From NCBI GenBank assembly GCA_964520495.1, contig CAZFMZ010000001.1:287662-351661 (forward strand): a stretch of DNA of 64,000 bases. Reading direction: 5' to 3'. Made by a program: the position numbers and the translations under genes. The notes under the pieces are model-generated. The model worked only from the letters and a program-made list of their open reading frames with translations. It made no database searches and was not told the origin of the DNA. The stretch is from UBA1020 sp964520495 (GTDB lineage Bacteria; Patescibacteriota; Saccharimonadia; Saccharimonadales; Saccharimonadaceae). Shown here in pieces: positions 26,230 through 35,460 of the stretch; position 1 is the first letter of the stretch, and each line of letters starts with the position of its first letter.

Positions 26230-26934
26230 ATGCTTATTATCGGACATCGCGGCGCGGCTGGAAGCGCGCCTGAAAACACGCTTGAAGCCCTGCGCCATGG
26301 CCAGTCGGTCGGTGCGGAAATGCTTGAGTTCGACGTGCAACTGACACGTGACGGCATCCCTATTGTCATTCATGACTCTACTTTACTGCGCACCCACGGG
26401 AAGCGGCATTGGATACGACTTTCGACGCATGAGGGTATTCGCAAGGCGACCGAAAAAGGCCACAAGGTAGCCACGCTCGAGGAGGTGCTTGATGAATTTT
26501 ACGGCAAGACATTCCTCAATCTTGAGCTGAAAGGTCGTGGCACGGCCAAAGCGGTCTTTACGCTCATGAATAACCGTTACGTCCAGAAACCCGAGGACTG
26601 GCAGACGGTGCTGTTCTCGTCGTTTAAAGTGGCTGAGCTGATTAATCTGAGGGCCCTATGTCCGCAGGCCGAGCTCGCCATGCTTCATTACCGCAATCCA
26701 TTCCTGTTCATCGCCTACCAACGCCGTCTCCACTTCGCAGCCGTCGGTTTTCACCGCCTGTACGTCAATCGCCTCGCCCTCGAAATCGCTCAGAAGGCGG
26801 GCCTTTTCACCTACGTCTATACCGTGAACCGTCCTCGTACCGCCGATATCATGCGAGACAAAGGTATCGACGCTATCGTGACGGACTTCCCGCAACAACT
26901 CGGTCACCACCTGTCAGGTCGGAAGACGGTATAA
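26230..26934 (+). CDS. Glycerophosphodiester phosphodiesterase family protein
   Basis: A 234-aa GDPD-type enzyme hydrolysing glycerophosphodiesters. The active-site motif GHRGAAGSAPENT opens the protein, followed by EMLEFDVQLTRDGIPIVIHDSTL with the metal-binding acidic and His residues, and FLNLELKG. The C-terminus VYTVNRPRTADIMRDKGIDAIVTDFP is typical. No signal peptide is present, so it should be cytoplasmic. ATG 26230 fits the family, and a TACAAT at 26210-26215 gives a short leader of about 8 nt. Upstream in-frame starts are less likely. The next gene (PLD) begins 7 nt after the stop. Confidence 0.9.
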   Translation: MLIIGHRGAAGSAPENTLEALRHGQSVGAEMLEFDVQLTRDGIPIVIHDSTLLRTHGKRHWIRLSTHEGIRKATEKGHKVATLEEVLDEFYGKTFLNLELKGRGTAKAVFTLMNNRYVQKPEDWQTVLFSSFKVAELINLRALCPQAELAMLHYRNPFLFIAYQRRLHFAAVGFHRLYVNRLALEIAQKAGLFTYVYTVNRPRTADIMRDKGIDAIVTDFPQQLGHHLSGRKTV

Positions 26935-26941
26935 TAGGTCC

Positions 26942-27928
26942 ATGTCGTCACTGAAACTGCTCCTGCCGAATGAGTATATCGATACTGCCGTCAAGGCGAT
27001 CCACCGCGCCGAGCACCGCGTCATCTTCATGTCGCTCATGTTCACCGAAGACGATGTGACTGATGAATTTGTCGACGCCCTGATCGATGCTGCGGCCCGA
27101 GGCGTCAGTGTACGTATCGCTGCCGATCTTTTCACCTACGGTGAACTGGGTGGCCATTTCCTGCCTTTCAAGTTCTTTACTCCGAAATCCCGGGCCACTA
27201 CGTCGACGGTTCGCAAACTGACGGCCAGCGGGGTCGTCTTCGACTGGATCGGGCGCTTCAGTGCCACCCCGATGAGCGGTCGCACTCATATCAAATGCCT
27301 GCTCGTCGACGATCACGTCTTTTCGTTCGGCGGCATTAATCTATACGGCAAAGATATCAGTGACAACAACGATTACATGTTCCACGTACGTGATCAGCGC
27401 CTGGCGGATGACCTGACGCACGAATTGAACCAGATCACCAAGGCCGATCGCAGTCACTACGCCTATCGGAGCCATCGCTTCTCGTTCGGCAAACATATGG
27501 TGCTGACCGACGGCGGTTTTCAGGGAGATTCCATCATCTACCGGCGTGTCTGTGAATTAGCCAAGGCTGCGGATGATATCCTCCTGGTGTCACAATATTG
27601 TCCGACTGGCAAACTCAGTCGAATCATCAAACAAAAGCAGGCCCGGCTCTATTTCAATCCGCCGGAGCTCGCCGGCACCCTCAACAAGATGGTCATATCG
27701 GTCGGCATGTTCTTTTCCGGTCATACAACCTCCTACACCCGAAAGCGGTACCTGCACGCCAAATTCATCATCTTTACCATGCCGGATGGATCGAAGATGG
27801 CCATTACCGGTTCGCACAACTTTGTCTATGGAGGCGTACTACTTGGCACCCGCGAGATCGCACTGGAGACGGCCGACCCGAAGGTTATCCGTCAGCTAGA
27901 GCGCTTCTTTCAGACACATGTAGCGTAA
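26942..27928 (+). CDS. Phospholipase D-like / cardiolipin synthase-like protein
   Basis: A 328-aa PLD-superfamily protein with two HKD motifs: HIKCLLVDDHVFSFGGINLYGKD in the first half and HAKFIIFTMPDGSKMAITGSHNF in the second. The fold and motifs fit phosphatidyl transfer or phosphodiester hydrolysis; no membrane helix is obvious. Its own TATAAT (26930-26935) overlaps the stop codon of the GDPD gene and lies 6 nt before the ATG, so it may be expressed separately as a leaderless mRNA. Its 3' end overlaps the convergent trxB gene by 44 nt. Lipid remodelling with the neighbouring GDPD is a reasonable inference. Confidence 0.88.
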   Translation: MSSLKLLLPNEYIDTAVKAIHRAEHRVIFMSLMFTEDDVTDEFVDALIDAAARGVSVRIAADLFTYGELGGHFLPFKFFTPKSRATTSTVRKLTASGVVFDWIGRFSATPMSGRTHIKCLLVDDHVFSFGGINLYGKDISDNNDYMFHVRDQRLADDLTHELNQITKADRSHYAYRSHRFSFGKHMVLTDGGFQGDSIIYRRVCELAKAADDILLVSQYCPTGKLSRIIKQKQARLYFNPPELAGTLNKMVISVGMFFSGHTTSYTRKRYLHAKFIIFTMPDGSKMAITGSHNFVYGGVLLGTREIALETADPKVIRQLERFFQTHVA

Positions 27929-28856
27929 GCCCGTCCAGATATTCCCGGATAGATAACGCGGCCGTGGCTCCTTCACCGACCGCCGAGGCGATCTGCATGG
28001 TCGCACCACTGCGCACATCGCCGCTGGCGAACACGCCCGGCATCGATGTTTCGAGATGACGATCCGTTTTTACTAAGCGGTTCTCATCGAGTTCGATCGC
28101 ACTGCCCCGAAGGAACTCGGTGTTCGGACTCAGGCCGACGCACACGAAGACGCCGTCGGTATCGAACGTGACGTCTTGACCGTCCTTGACGGCCAGAACC
28201 TTGTTCACCTTGCCGGCATCAGCGGCGATTTCCGTCGTGCTCGTGTTCAAATGCACCGTTACTTTGCCCTCGTCGACGTATTTCTTCAGTTCTTCTTGCA
28301 GCACCTCGCTGGCCTTGATGCTACTGCGGACCAACAGGTCGATATGACTTGTAAAACGTGTCAGGAAAATAGTCTCCTGCACAGCGGAGTTACCACCACC
28401 GATTACCACCAGCTTCTTGTCGCGGTAGAACGCACCGTCACAGGTAGCACAGTAATGGACCCCGCGGCCGTAGTATTCAGCTTCGCCGGGAACGCCTATC
28501 TTATTGTAATCGCTGCCCGTCGCGATCAGTACAGCCCTGGCCTCGACCGGCTTACCATCGACGATGAGCGTCTTGGTCGCGCCGTTATCACGGATCTCAG
28601 AGATTTCACCGAAATCGATTTCCGCGCCGAAGCGTGTCGCTTGGGCTTCCAGCTGGCCCGCCAGTCGCATGCCTTCAATTCCATCAGGAAAACCGGGGTA
28701 GTTATCGACTTTGTCAGTAATGGCGGCCATGCCGCCGACGACAGCTTTTTCGTACAGGACGGTATCAATATTTTCGCGGGTCGTATAAACGGCGGCTGCC
28801 AGTGCGCTCGGACCGGCACCGATCATGACCACGTCGCGGACGTTTGAATCAGCCAT
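27885..28856 (-). CDS. trxB: Thioredoxin reductase (NADPH)
   Basis: A 323-aa flavoprotein. FAD motif MIGAGPSALAAAVYT at the N-terminus, the redox-active CATC in HYCATCDGAFY, NADP-binding VVIGGGNSAVQE, and the C-terminal FAD motif VFASGDVRSGATMQIASAVGEGATAA are all present. It reduces thioredoxin with NADPH. It directly follows a membrane FKBP gene (stop and start abut at 28856). Its 3' end overlaps the PLD gene on the other strand. Confidence 0.93.
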   Translation of the reverse strand: MADSNVRDVVMIGAGPSALAAAVYTTRENIDTVLYEKAVVGGMAAITDKVDNYPGFPDGIEGMRLAGQLEAQATRFGAEIDFGEISEIRDNGATKTLIVDGKPVEARAVLIATGSDYNKIGVPGEAEYYGRGVHYCATCDGAFYRDKKLVVIGGGNSAVQETIFLTRFTSHIDLLVRSSIKASEVLQEELKKYVDEGKVTVHLNTSTTEIAADAGKVNKVLAVKDGQDVTFDTDGVFVCVGLSPNTEFLRGSAIELDENRLVKTDRHLETSMPGVFASGDVRSGATMQIASAVGEGATAALSIREYLDGLTLHVSERSALADG

Positions 28857-29518
28857 TATTGCATCAACTCCTGAGGAACTTCCGGCTCTGGAACCGTTTC
28901 CAGTATACGGATCGGCATCAACACGAAACGCAAAGGTGAGTTGGCTGGGATATCGCCACTACGCTGGTCACCGTAGCCTTGCTCCGATGGGATGGTCAGC
29001 AGGCGGACGCCGCCGATTTTCATACCTTTGGCACCCTCGCTCCAACCTGGGATAGTCCCGTTCGGCCTGGCAATGAAAGGTGTCTTCAGTTTTTTACCGT
29101 CAATTGAACCGTCGAACACGGTGCCGTCCGGTAGCCAGCCGATATAGTACGCGGCATACGTGGTGTCAGCTTCAATCGCCTCACCACTACCCTGCTTCAG
29201 ATCTTGCTTCACTAACTCTTTCTGAGCCGTATCGCGATCAAACTTGCCCACCCTGGATTCGTAGGCTTTGAAGCTGGCATAGTACCGCTTCGAGAGCGCC
29301 GCGGCTTCCTTTTCGAGTTCAGCTTGTTGAGCTTGCTTCTTCTCCTCGGCTTCGGTATATGCCTGCTGGTACTGCTGGTAGGCACTTTCGAGCCGTGCGT
29401 TATCGGCGGCCTCGTTCTGTGGTGCCAGAATCATCGCGATGAACCCGGCAATCGTACCGAAGGTCATAGCGATCGCAATGATCCAGATGCCCGTACGCTG
29501 GGCGGTAGATGTTGCCAT
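28856..29518 (-). CDS. Membrane-anchored FKBP-type peptidyl-prolyl isomerase
   Basis: A 220-aa protein. A transmembrane helix (about 10-30) is followed by an acidic, Ala/Gln/Glu-rich coiled coil (about 40-75) and an FKBP domain (about 110-210) with YIGWLPDGTVFDGS, IPGWSEGAKGMKIGGVRLLTIPSEQGYGDQ and IPANSPLRFVL. It is likely anchored with the FKBP domain outside, helping to fold exported proteins. An AGGGGA site supports ATG 29518 over a TTG at 29539. It is immediately upstream of trxB. Confidence 0.9.
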   Translation of the reverse strand: MATSTAQRTGIWIIAIAMTFGTIAGFIAMILAPQNEAADNARLESAYQQYQQAYTEAEEKKQAQQAELEKEAAALSKRYYASFKAYESRVGKFDRDTAQKELVKQDLKQGSGEAIEADTTYAAYYIGWLPDGTVFDGSIDGKKLKTPFIARPNGTIPGWSEGAKGMKIGGVRLLTIPSEQGYGDQRSGDIPANSPLRFVLMPIRILETVPEPEVPQELMQ

Positions 29519-29590
29519 TATTGTCCCCTGTCTCTTCAATTTCTTACTTGCTTTAGTATATCAAATCATGCGCCGCATGGAACATGCCCA

Positions 29591-32086
29591 TCAGACAGTT
29601 TCAGCCTTGAGTTCGTCAGTCGCCCGCGCCGATAACAGTGCGATTACCTGCTGCACTTCGGCATCGGTCAACGTCCGTTCGTGACTACTCACAGTCAATC
29701 GTAGCGTCACGGTCTTGGTAGCGGCATCCTCCGGCTGATAAATCGATCGTGGAGCAACCGTAATATCATAATCACTCTGCTCTGCCGCGACTTTGCTGGC
29801 AAGGTCGATGACATCACCGTACGGCGTCGCGGCGTCTACTTTCAGCGAGATATCCTGACTCACGCTCGGGAAGCGCGACAGGGGCCGGTAATGAGCTTCC
29901 CCTGGACGGACGGCGGTTGCTACACGCGCCAGATCAAGCGAGGCACTGGCACTGTAGGCGGGCAGCTTGAAGTTGCGCCGCACGGTCGAGTCCACTTCAC
30001 CCACCATGCCAAGCTCGTTACCGTTGATGTCCATGATAACGGCAGTGCGACCGGCCGCATACGGCGCCGGCGCCTCATTGATAGGGGCGAAGATGAGTGC
30101 AATGCCTAGATCGGATGCGAGCTGCTCGATAAGCCGGCGGGCACGGTAGAAAGCTGCCCCGTCTTTAGATTGGCGGGCGGCATACACCAGCTCGACCGAC
30201 GTTGGTTCGGCGGGCAAGCCATCCTCATCGGTCAACGTTTTGTCATGACCTTTGCCAATTTCGAACAGGGCAAACTCGTCGTGACCCGCTTTGATATTCA
30301 TATGTACTTTGTCGAGCAGGCTCACAAGCGGTGAGTAGCGGTAATATTGCAAGTCGGGGCTGAGTGCGTTCGACAGTCTATACGCGTTGGCAGGGTCGAG
30401 TCCGGCACGTCCGAGCAATTTTTCATGGACAAAACTGTAGGTCAACACTTCGTTGGCACCGGAACCCGCCAAGCTGGCGCGAATGCGGCGCTTTATCTGC
30501 AGCTCTTCATCAAGCGGCGGCGGCGTGATGCTGCGCCGAGGCAACTCGCGGGGTAACTTATCGAACCCGTACAGACGTCCGACTTCTTCCACGATGTCCT
30601 CAGGTACTTCGATGTCTGTTCGCCAGAAGGGCGCCGTAATATGCAGCGTGCCGTTTTCGTCTGGTTCATGGCACGCGAAATGCACGTTGCGTAGCAGTTG
30701 TGCAATTTCCGTACCGGTAAGCTGCAGTCCGAGCCGTTCATTAATGAAATCCACGCCGACACGTAGTACATCGTGGATCGACTGACGATCGTAAGTGTCA
30801 CCCAGTTGATGAAGGTCGAACACCTCACTTGCTGGTGAGCCGCCTGCAGCCTCATTCACCAATCGCATCAAGAGGTGTAAGGCCCGGTCATTCTGTAATG
30901 GTGATTGGCCCTTATTAAAGCGTGTTAAAGCGTCGGTAAAAATACCATGACGCATGCTGCTTTTACGTACCGCATACATGTTAAAACTTGCTACTTCAAG
31001 CACGATGTTCTTCGTGTCGTCTGAAACTTCGCTCTCACCGCCGCCCATGATGCCAGCCAGACCAACTGGCCCCTCGCCGTCCACGATGACGATATCGTCT
31101 TCCTCGAGCTGGTAGGCCTTACCGTTCAGCAGCTTAACTTTTTCACCTTCTTTTGCCATCCTGGCACCGAGTGCACCGCCTCGTAGCTTGTCGTAGTCAT
31201 AGGCGTGCGTCGGCTGCCCGGTCAGCAACATGACGTAATTCGTGACATCGACCACGTTGTTAATTGGTTTGGCGCCCATACGCACCAACGCTGCCTGTAG
31301 CCAGACCGGACTTGGTTTCACCTCGACCTCTTTCATGGCAATCGCCATGAAACGTGGTACTTTTTCCGAAGCCTCATTGAAGACTTCAAGCCCAAGACCA
31401 TCACCGACCGTCAGTTGCGGTAGTTTCCAATACCAGTCAGGATCGGTGAACTCCTTATGATAGATGCCGGCAATTTCCCGTGCGACGCCTAACTGACCGA
31501 AGCAGTCGGGTCGATGCGTGAACATCTTGTTCTCTATTTCAATAATCATATCGTTCAGCCCGAAGACTTCGCCAAAGTGCTGTCCTGCTCGTAGCTCACC
31601 TTCAAATGTCGACGCCAGATCGTTCGCGCTCAGCTCCACTATTCCGTCGTGGCTATCACCCAGCCCGAGTTCTTTCGCGCTCGCCAGCATGCCCTGACTT
31701 ACGACGCCGCGAAGTTCTCGTGCGCCCAGCGTGAACGGTTCGTCGTCACTGGCCGTCATTGGTACGATGCTCCCAGGCGGCAACCATACCGCCCACATGT
31801 CGGCGTGCACGTTCGGTGCACCGCACACTACCTGTACCAACCCCGCGGCGTCACGCGGCACATCGGCCACTGAACCGTCATCATCTACTTTGCATATATT
31901 CAACTTGTCCGCGTTCGGGTGCTTTTCACACCCCACGACACGCACGATACGTGCGGCTTCGTAGCGTGCAGCCAGATTAACGACGCCCTCCACGCCGCCA
32001 AGCTGCGCATTAATTTTTGCCACTAACTCGTCGACTGACGCGTCGACGTCGGTGTATTGTTTGACCGTATTCAGACTGACTTTCAT
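29591..32086 (-). CDS. pheT: Phenylalanine--tRNA ligase beta subunit
   Basis: An 831-aa PheT of normal length. It has the N-terminal tRNA-binding EMAP-like domain with CEKHPNADKLNICKVD, the B3/B4 editing-related domain (INNVVDVTNYVMLLTGQPTHAYDYDKL), the B5 domain, and the C-terminal anticodon-binding FDX-ACB domain starting near YRPLSRFPSVSQDISL. It follows pheS with no gap (32087/32086). Confidence 0.96.
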   Translation of the reverse strand: MKVSLNTVKQYTDVDASVDELVAKINAQLGGVEGVVNLAARYEAARIVRVVGCEKHPNADKLNICKVDDDGSVADVPRDAAGLVQVVCGAPNVHADMWAVWLPPGSIVPMTASDDEPFTLGARELRGVVSQGMLASAKELGLGDSHDGIVELSANDLASTFEGELRAGQHFGEVFGLNDMIIEIENKMFTHRPDCFGQLGVAREIAGIYHKEFTDPDWYWKLPQLTVGDGLGLEVFNEASEKVPRFMAIAMKEVEVKPSPVWLQAALVRMGAKPINNVVDVTNYVMLLTGQPTHAYDYDKLRGGALGARMAKEGEKVKLLNGKAYQLEEDDIVIVDGEGPVGLAGIMGGGESEVSDDTKNIVLEVASFNMYAVRKSSMRHGIFTDALTRFNKGQSPLQNDRALHLLMRLVNEAAGGSPASEVFDLHQLGDTYDRQSIHDVLRVGVDFINERLGLQLTGTEIAQLLRNVHFACHEPDENGTLHITAPFWRTDIEVPEDIVEEVGRLYGFDKLPRELPRRSITPPPLDEELQIKRRIRASLAGSGANEVLTYSFVHEKLLGRAGLDPANAYRLSNALSPDLQYYRYSPLVSLLDKVHMNIKAGHDEFALFEIGKGHDKTLTDEDGLPAEPTSVELVYAARQSKDGAAFYRARRLIEQLASDLGIALIFAPINEAPAPYAAGRTAVIMDINGNELGMVGEVDSTVRRNFKLPAYSASASLDLARVATAVRPGEAHYRPLSRFPSVSQDISLKVDAATPYGDVIDLASKVAAEQSDYDITVAPRSIYQPEDAATKTVTLRLTVSSHERTLTDAEVQQVIALLSARATDELKAETV

Positions 32087-33127
32087 TTAAAACTGCCTCA
32101 AGAAATCTAATTTTGCTGAATGGAAGTGGCGCACGTCTTCAATTGCGTATTTCATCATCACCAACCGGTCGACACCACATCCCCACGCAAAGCCGGTATA
32201 GACGGTCGGGTCGATCCCAGCCGCTCGTAGCACGTTCGGATGTATCATGCCGCAGCCGAGCAGTTCGATCCAGCCTTCATGGCTACAGACACTGCATCCC
32301 TTTTGGTCACAAAACGGGCAGCTGAGCGCAAACTCGAAGCTTGGTTCGGTAAACGGGAAATAGAACGGGTTGACACGCACGTTCAACGATTTGCCGTAGT
32401 ATTCTTCTAGGAATTTCTGCAAAGTGGCGACTAGCATCCCGGCATGGACGCCTTTGGCTACATACACCCCTTCCAGCTGGTAGAACGTATGTTCATGACG
32501 AGCATCAAGGTCTTCGTTCCTGAAGACACGGTCAGGCACCACGGCCGCGATTGCCTCGTCTTTTTCCAGGTTCGTCCTGTATTTTTTCAGAACCCGGTGC
32601 TGCATGGTGCTGGTGTGAGCCGGGGCGATCAAGGGCTCACCGTCGGCATCGGTTTCGACGGTCATGAACGTGTCGTAATCGTCTCGAGCCGGGTGACCCT
32701 TCGGAAAGTTGAGTGTTTCGAACATGTGATACTGATCGTCTATCTCACGGGATTGCTCAATCACAAAGCCCATCCGGCCGAAGATATCACTCAAGCGTTC
32801 AATCTCCTGCATCAGTGGGTGTTTCGAGCCCTGTTCGCGCGGCAACAGACCAGGCAGCGTGTAGTTGGCGTCAAACGGAGCAGTCACATCGATAGCAGGG
32901 AGCTCATCAGCCACCGTACCAGAACCAGCTACCAGCTGTTTGAGTTCACGTGATAGTTCATTGATCGCCTGGCCGAAACTGGCACGTTCGGACGGCTCAA
33001 GCGACGGGATGATGGCAAATAAGCGCTTAAGTTCCGGCGCCTTTAGGATATCAGCCTTACGCCCAAGCGTTTCGAAGCGTGCGAGCAGTTCCTCGCGCGT
33101 AGCCTGAATCGAATCGTGTTGTGTCAT
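32087..33127 (-). CDS. pheS: Phenylalanine--tRNA ligase alpha subunit
   Basis: A 346-aa catalytic subunit of PheRS. It shows HPLMQEIERLSDIFGRMGF, class II motif 2 (the RTNLEKDEAIAAVVPDRVFRNEDLDARHEHTFYQLEGVYVAKG stretch in pieces) and motif 3 GCGVDRLVMMKY. A CPFCDQKGCSVC segment looks like a structural zinc site. The open frame goes further upstream, but MTQHDSIQATREELL is the family start. TATACT (minus, 33136-33141) lies 8 nt before this ATG, a leaderless arrangement. Confidence 0.96.
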   Translation of the reverse strand: MTQHDSIQATREELLARFETLGRKADILKAPELKRLFAIIPSLEPSERASFGQAINELSRELKQLVAGSGTVADELPAIDVTAPFDANYTLPGLLPREQGSKHPLMQEIERLSDIFGRMGFVIEQSREIDDQYHMFETLNFPKGHPARDDYDTFMTVETDADGEPLIAPAHTSTMQHRVLKKYRTNLEKDEAIAAVVPDRVFRNEDLDARHEHTFYQLEGVYVAKGVHAGMLVATLQKFLEEYYGKSLNVRVNPFYFPFTEPSFEFALSCPFCDQKGCSVCSHEGWIELLGCGMIHPNVLRAAGIDPTVYTGFAWGCGVDRLVMMKYAIEDVRHFHSAKLDFLRQF

Positions 33128-33144
33128 TAGAGTAAAGTATAGCG

Positions 33145-33384
33145 TTAGCCACTGATGGCGACAAGCCAGACCAGCACACCGACACCGACCAATACGATCA
33201 ACAGCCACACCCAGGCCAGCGAGGTGGTCTGCTTGGTCTTTTCTAAGTAGGCCGAGTCGTCAACGCCATCAGGGCGATCACCGTCTGGTGTGTCGGCCTT
33301 TTTGCGAGCCTTTTCAGCCAACTCAGCAGCGATGCGTTTCTGCAGTTCGGTGCGGTCATTCTGTTGGTTCATAAAGAGTGCCAT
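33145..33384 (-). CDS. Small tail-anchored-like membrane protein
   Basis: A 79-aa protein with a charged N-terminal half (Gln/Arg/Lys/Asp-rich) and a single C-terminal transmembrane helix (about 55-76, LAWVWLLIVLVGVGVLVWLVAI), a tail-anchor layout. I do not recognise a family. TATACT (minus, 33393-33398) is 8 nt upstream of ATG 33384. It lies 17 nt before pheS and may be co-transcribed with it. Confidence 0.65.
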   Translation of the reverse strand: MALFMNQQNDRTELQKRIAAELAEKARKKADTPDGDRPDGVDDSAYLEKTKQTTSLAWVWLLIVLVGVGVLVWLVAISG

Positions 33385-33427
33385 TACCCTTTAGTATACC
33401 ACTTCACATATGTCACGACGCCTATGC

Positions 33428-33457
33428 TATACTGAAGCCATATTTCTAGTAAGGAGG
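33428..33457 (+). promoter_or_regulatory. Promoter -10 and Shine-Dalgarno of the aquaporin gene
   Basis: TATACT at 33428-33433 and a full AAGGAGG at 33451-33457, 9 nt before ATG 33467. This is a conventional led mRNA and decides the start codon against the upstream in-frame alternative. Confidence 0.65.
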
Positions 33458-33466
33458 GAAATATCA

Positions 33467-34297
33467 ATGGCAACCAAGAAACCCGCTTCGACCAGTAAGA
33501 AGTCGGTCAAAAAACCGGCTCCGGTCGCCAAGAAAACAACTACAAAAGTAACAACCGTCAAGTCTGCCCCGGCCGTCGCCGCCAGCAGGAAGTTTAGCTT
33601 CAGCCGCTCACCGCTGCTGGGTGCTTCGGTTGCCGAATTCATCGGTACCTTCCTGCTCGTCGCCGTCGTCCTGGCGACTCAGAACCAGCCGCTGTACGTA
33701 CTGTTCGGTGCGGTCGCTGTCGTCGTCGCCGTTGGCGCGATGTCTGGCGCTCATCTGAACCCAGCCCTGACCGTCGGTGCCCTCGCTACCAAGCGAGTCA
33801 ACCTGGTACGTGCCGTCTGCTACGTCGTCGCCCAGGTCCTTGGTGGTCTGATGGCTCTGGTAGCCATGAACGCCTTCGTACAGGCCGCCCCTGCCGTCAG
33901 CGCGGAAGCTGCCGCGTTTGGCCAGGCTGCGCCTGAGCTGTTCAAGGCAGCCGCTATCGCCGAAGGTAAAGAATGGGTCGTCCTGGCAGCCGAACTGCTT
34001 GGCTCAGTCGTCCTGGCCTTCGCTGTCGCAGTCGGTCTGCGCAAAGGCGCCGGTTCGTTGGAGCACGCGTTCGCCTACGGTGGCGGTTTGTTCCTGGCAC
34101 TGATAGCTGCCGCGACTGCCGCACAGTACGTCGGTCTCAACACCGCCGTCTTCAACCCAGCCCTGGCAGCCTCGCTGCAGGCGCTGAAGTTTGAGCTGTG
34201 GCCGATCATGGTCTACGTACTGACACCAATCGTCGGTGCCGTCCTGGGCTTCGCCCTGAACGACCTGGTCGATGCAGAGAGCAAGCGGGTCGTCTAA
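33467..34297 (+). CDS. Aquaporin/glycerol facilitator family protein with Lys-rich N-terminus
   Basis: A 276-aa MIP-family channel. Both NPA boxes are present: SGAHLNPALTVG in the first half and FNPALAASLQAL in the second, within six predicted membrane helices starting at about residue 48. Residues 1-45 form an unusual cytoplasmic extension rich in Lys, Pro, Ala and Thr (KKPASTSKKSVKKPAPVAKK...), resembling histone H1-like tails. Water or small-solute passage is inferred from the family. It is monocistronic with a strong terminator right after it. Confidence 0.9.
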   Translation: MATKKPASTSKKSVKKPAPVAKKTTTKVTTVKSAPAVAASRKFSFSRSPLLGASVAEFIGTFLLVAVVLATQNQPLYVLFGAVAVVVAVGAMSGAHLNPALTVGALATKRVNLVRAVCYVVAQVLGGLMALVAMNAFVQAAPAVSAEAAAFGQAAPELFKAAAIAEGKEWVVLAAELLGSVVLAFAVAVGLRKGAGSLEHAFAYGGGLFLALIAAATAAQYVGLNTAVFNPALAASLQALKFELWPIMVYVLTPIVGAVLGFALNDLVDAESKRVV

Positions 34298-34318
34298 GAC
34301 ACCTGCCGTACGTTACGG

Positions 34319-34350
34319 AAAAATCACCCCGCGGCTGCGGGGTGATTTTC
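34319..34350 (+). terminator. Intrinsic terminator of the aquaporin gene
   Basis: A 13-bp hairpin with AAAATCACCCCGC and GCGGGGTGATTTT arms separated by GGCT, ending in a T-run. The A/T symmetry means it may also act for rmuC, which ends at 34375 on the other strand. Confidence 0.85.
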
Positions 34351-34374
34351 TATTCATACGCCAAACGTGTCGCG

Positions 34375-35445
34375 TTATTCCTCGGATGGCTTATCGAGTA
34401 ATAACGGCTCGACGCTCGGGTCTCGTTCGGCGATTTTGATTACGTCTTTATCTACCTTACCCAGTTCTTTATGGGCATTGTTATAGTGGTTCACTGTCGT
34501 ACCCAGGCTTGACCCAAGCTTCTGCATATACAGCTCGAACTTACCGATATGCACACCAAGCTTGCCGACACGTACCTGGATGTCCTTGGCCTGCTCTTCA
34601 ATCTGCAGACTACGCAGGCCCTGCATGACCGTCTGTAGATAAGCCATAAAGCTGGTAGGACTGACGATGATGACCCGTTTATCGCGGAAGGCGTACTCTA
34701 TCAAATCACGTGAACTGCCACTGTTGCCGACATTATTGATTAGCAGGTCATAGTACAACGATTCGCTTGGGATGAACATGAACGCGAAATCCATCGTCCC
34801 CTCGCTCGCCCGGATGTACTTGCTCGTTTCGTCGATGCGGTTCTTTAGGTCCGCCTTCACCTTCAGCATCAGTGCCGCTTTATCAACCTTCGAGGCTTCG
34901 ATCATCCGGTTATAGTTTTCTAACGAGAACTTGCTGTCAATCGGCAAGATCCGGCCCTTCTCCAAAAAGATGACGGCATCGACGATTTCACCATCGGCGA
35001 ACCTGTATTGCATTTGGTATTGCCCAGGTGACATGACGTTTTCGAGCACGCTTTGCAGGTAGTATTCGCCGAATACCCCCCGCTGTTTCGGATTCGATAA
35101 GACGTTCTGCAACGTCTTGAGCTCGTCGGCCACATCAACCACGCGGCGGTTCGTTTCATCGAGCTTTGTCAGGCGCTGGCTGACGTCGGAGACCAGCTTG
35201 GCACTTTCCGACAGCTGCTTCTGGACCGACTGCTGCATACCGGCGCTACTGCGTTCCAGCTTGTCGCCCATGCTCTGCTGCAGTTGGTTGATACTGCGTG
35301 AAAGTTCAGTCACGTCGCTTTTCATCAGCTCGACCGCCGAGGCATTCTTCAGCTCCTTCAGGCGCTGGTTCAGAATGTAGATGACGAGACCGAACCCGAC
35401 CACCACGGCGGCCAGTAACAAAATCGTCATCGTTTCCTGCGTCAT
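34375..35445 (-). CDS. rmuC: DNA recombination protein RmuC family
   Basis: A 356-aa protein. An N-terminal transmembrane helix (about 6-25) is followed by a long coiled coil (about 28-105) and the RmuC domain (about 110-330) with NPKQRGVFGEYYLQSVLENV, LPIDSKFSLENY and MFIPSESLYYDLLI. RmuC-type proteins restrain recombination at inverted repeats and have a nuclease-like core; the exact role is unclear. TATAAT (minus, 35453-35458) lies 7 nt before the ATG. Confidence 0.9.
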   Translation of the reverse strand: MTQETMTILLLAAVVVGFGLVIYILNQRLKELKNASAVELMKSDVTELSRSINQLQQSMGDKLERSSAGMQQSVQKQLSESAKLVSDVSQRLTKLDETNRRVVDVADELKTLQNVLSNPKQRGVFGEYYLQSVLENVMSPGQYQMQYRFADGEIVDAVIFLEKGRILPIDSKFSLENYNRMIEASKVDKAALMLKVKADLKNRIDETSKYIRASEGTMDFAFMFIPSESLYYDLLINNVGNSGSSRDLIEYAFRDKRVIIVSPTSFMAYLQTVMQGLRSLQIEEQAKDIQVRVGKLGVHIGKFELYMQKLGSSLGTTVNHYNNAHKELGKVDKDVIKIAERDPSVEPLLLDKPSEE

Positions 35446-35460
35446 GCTAATGATTATACA

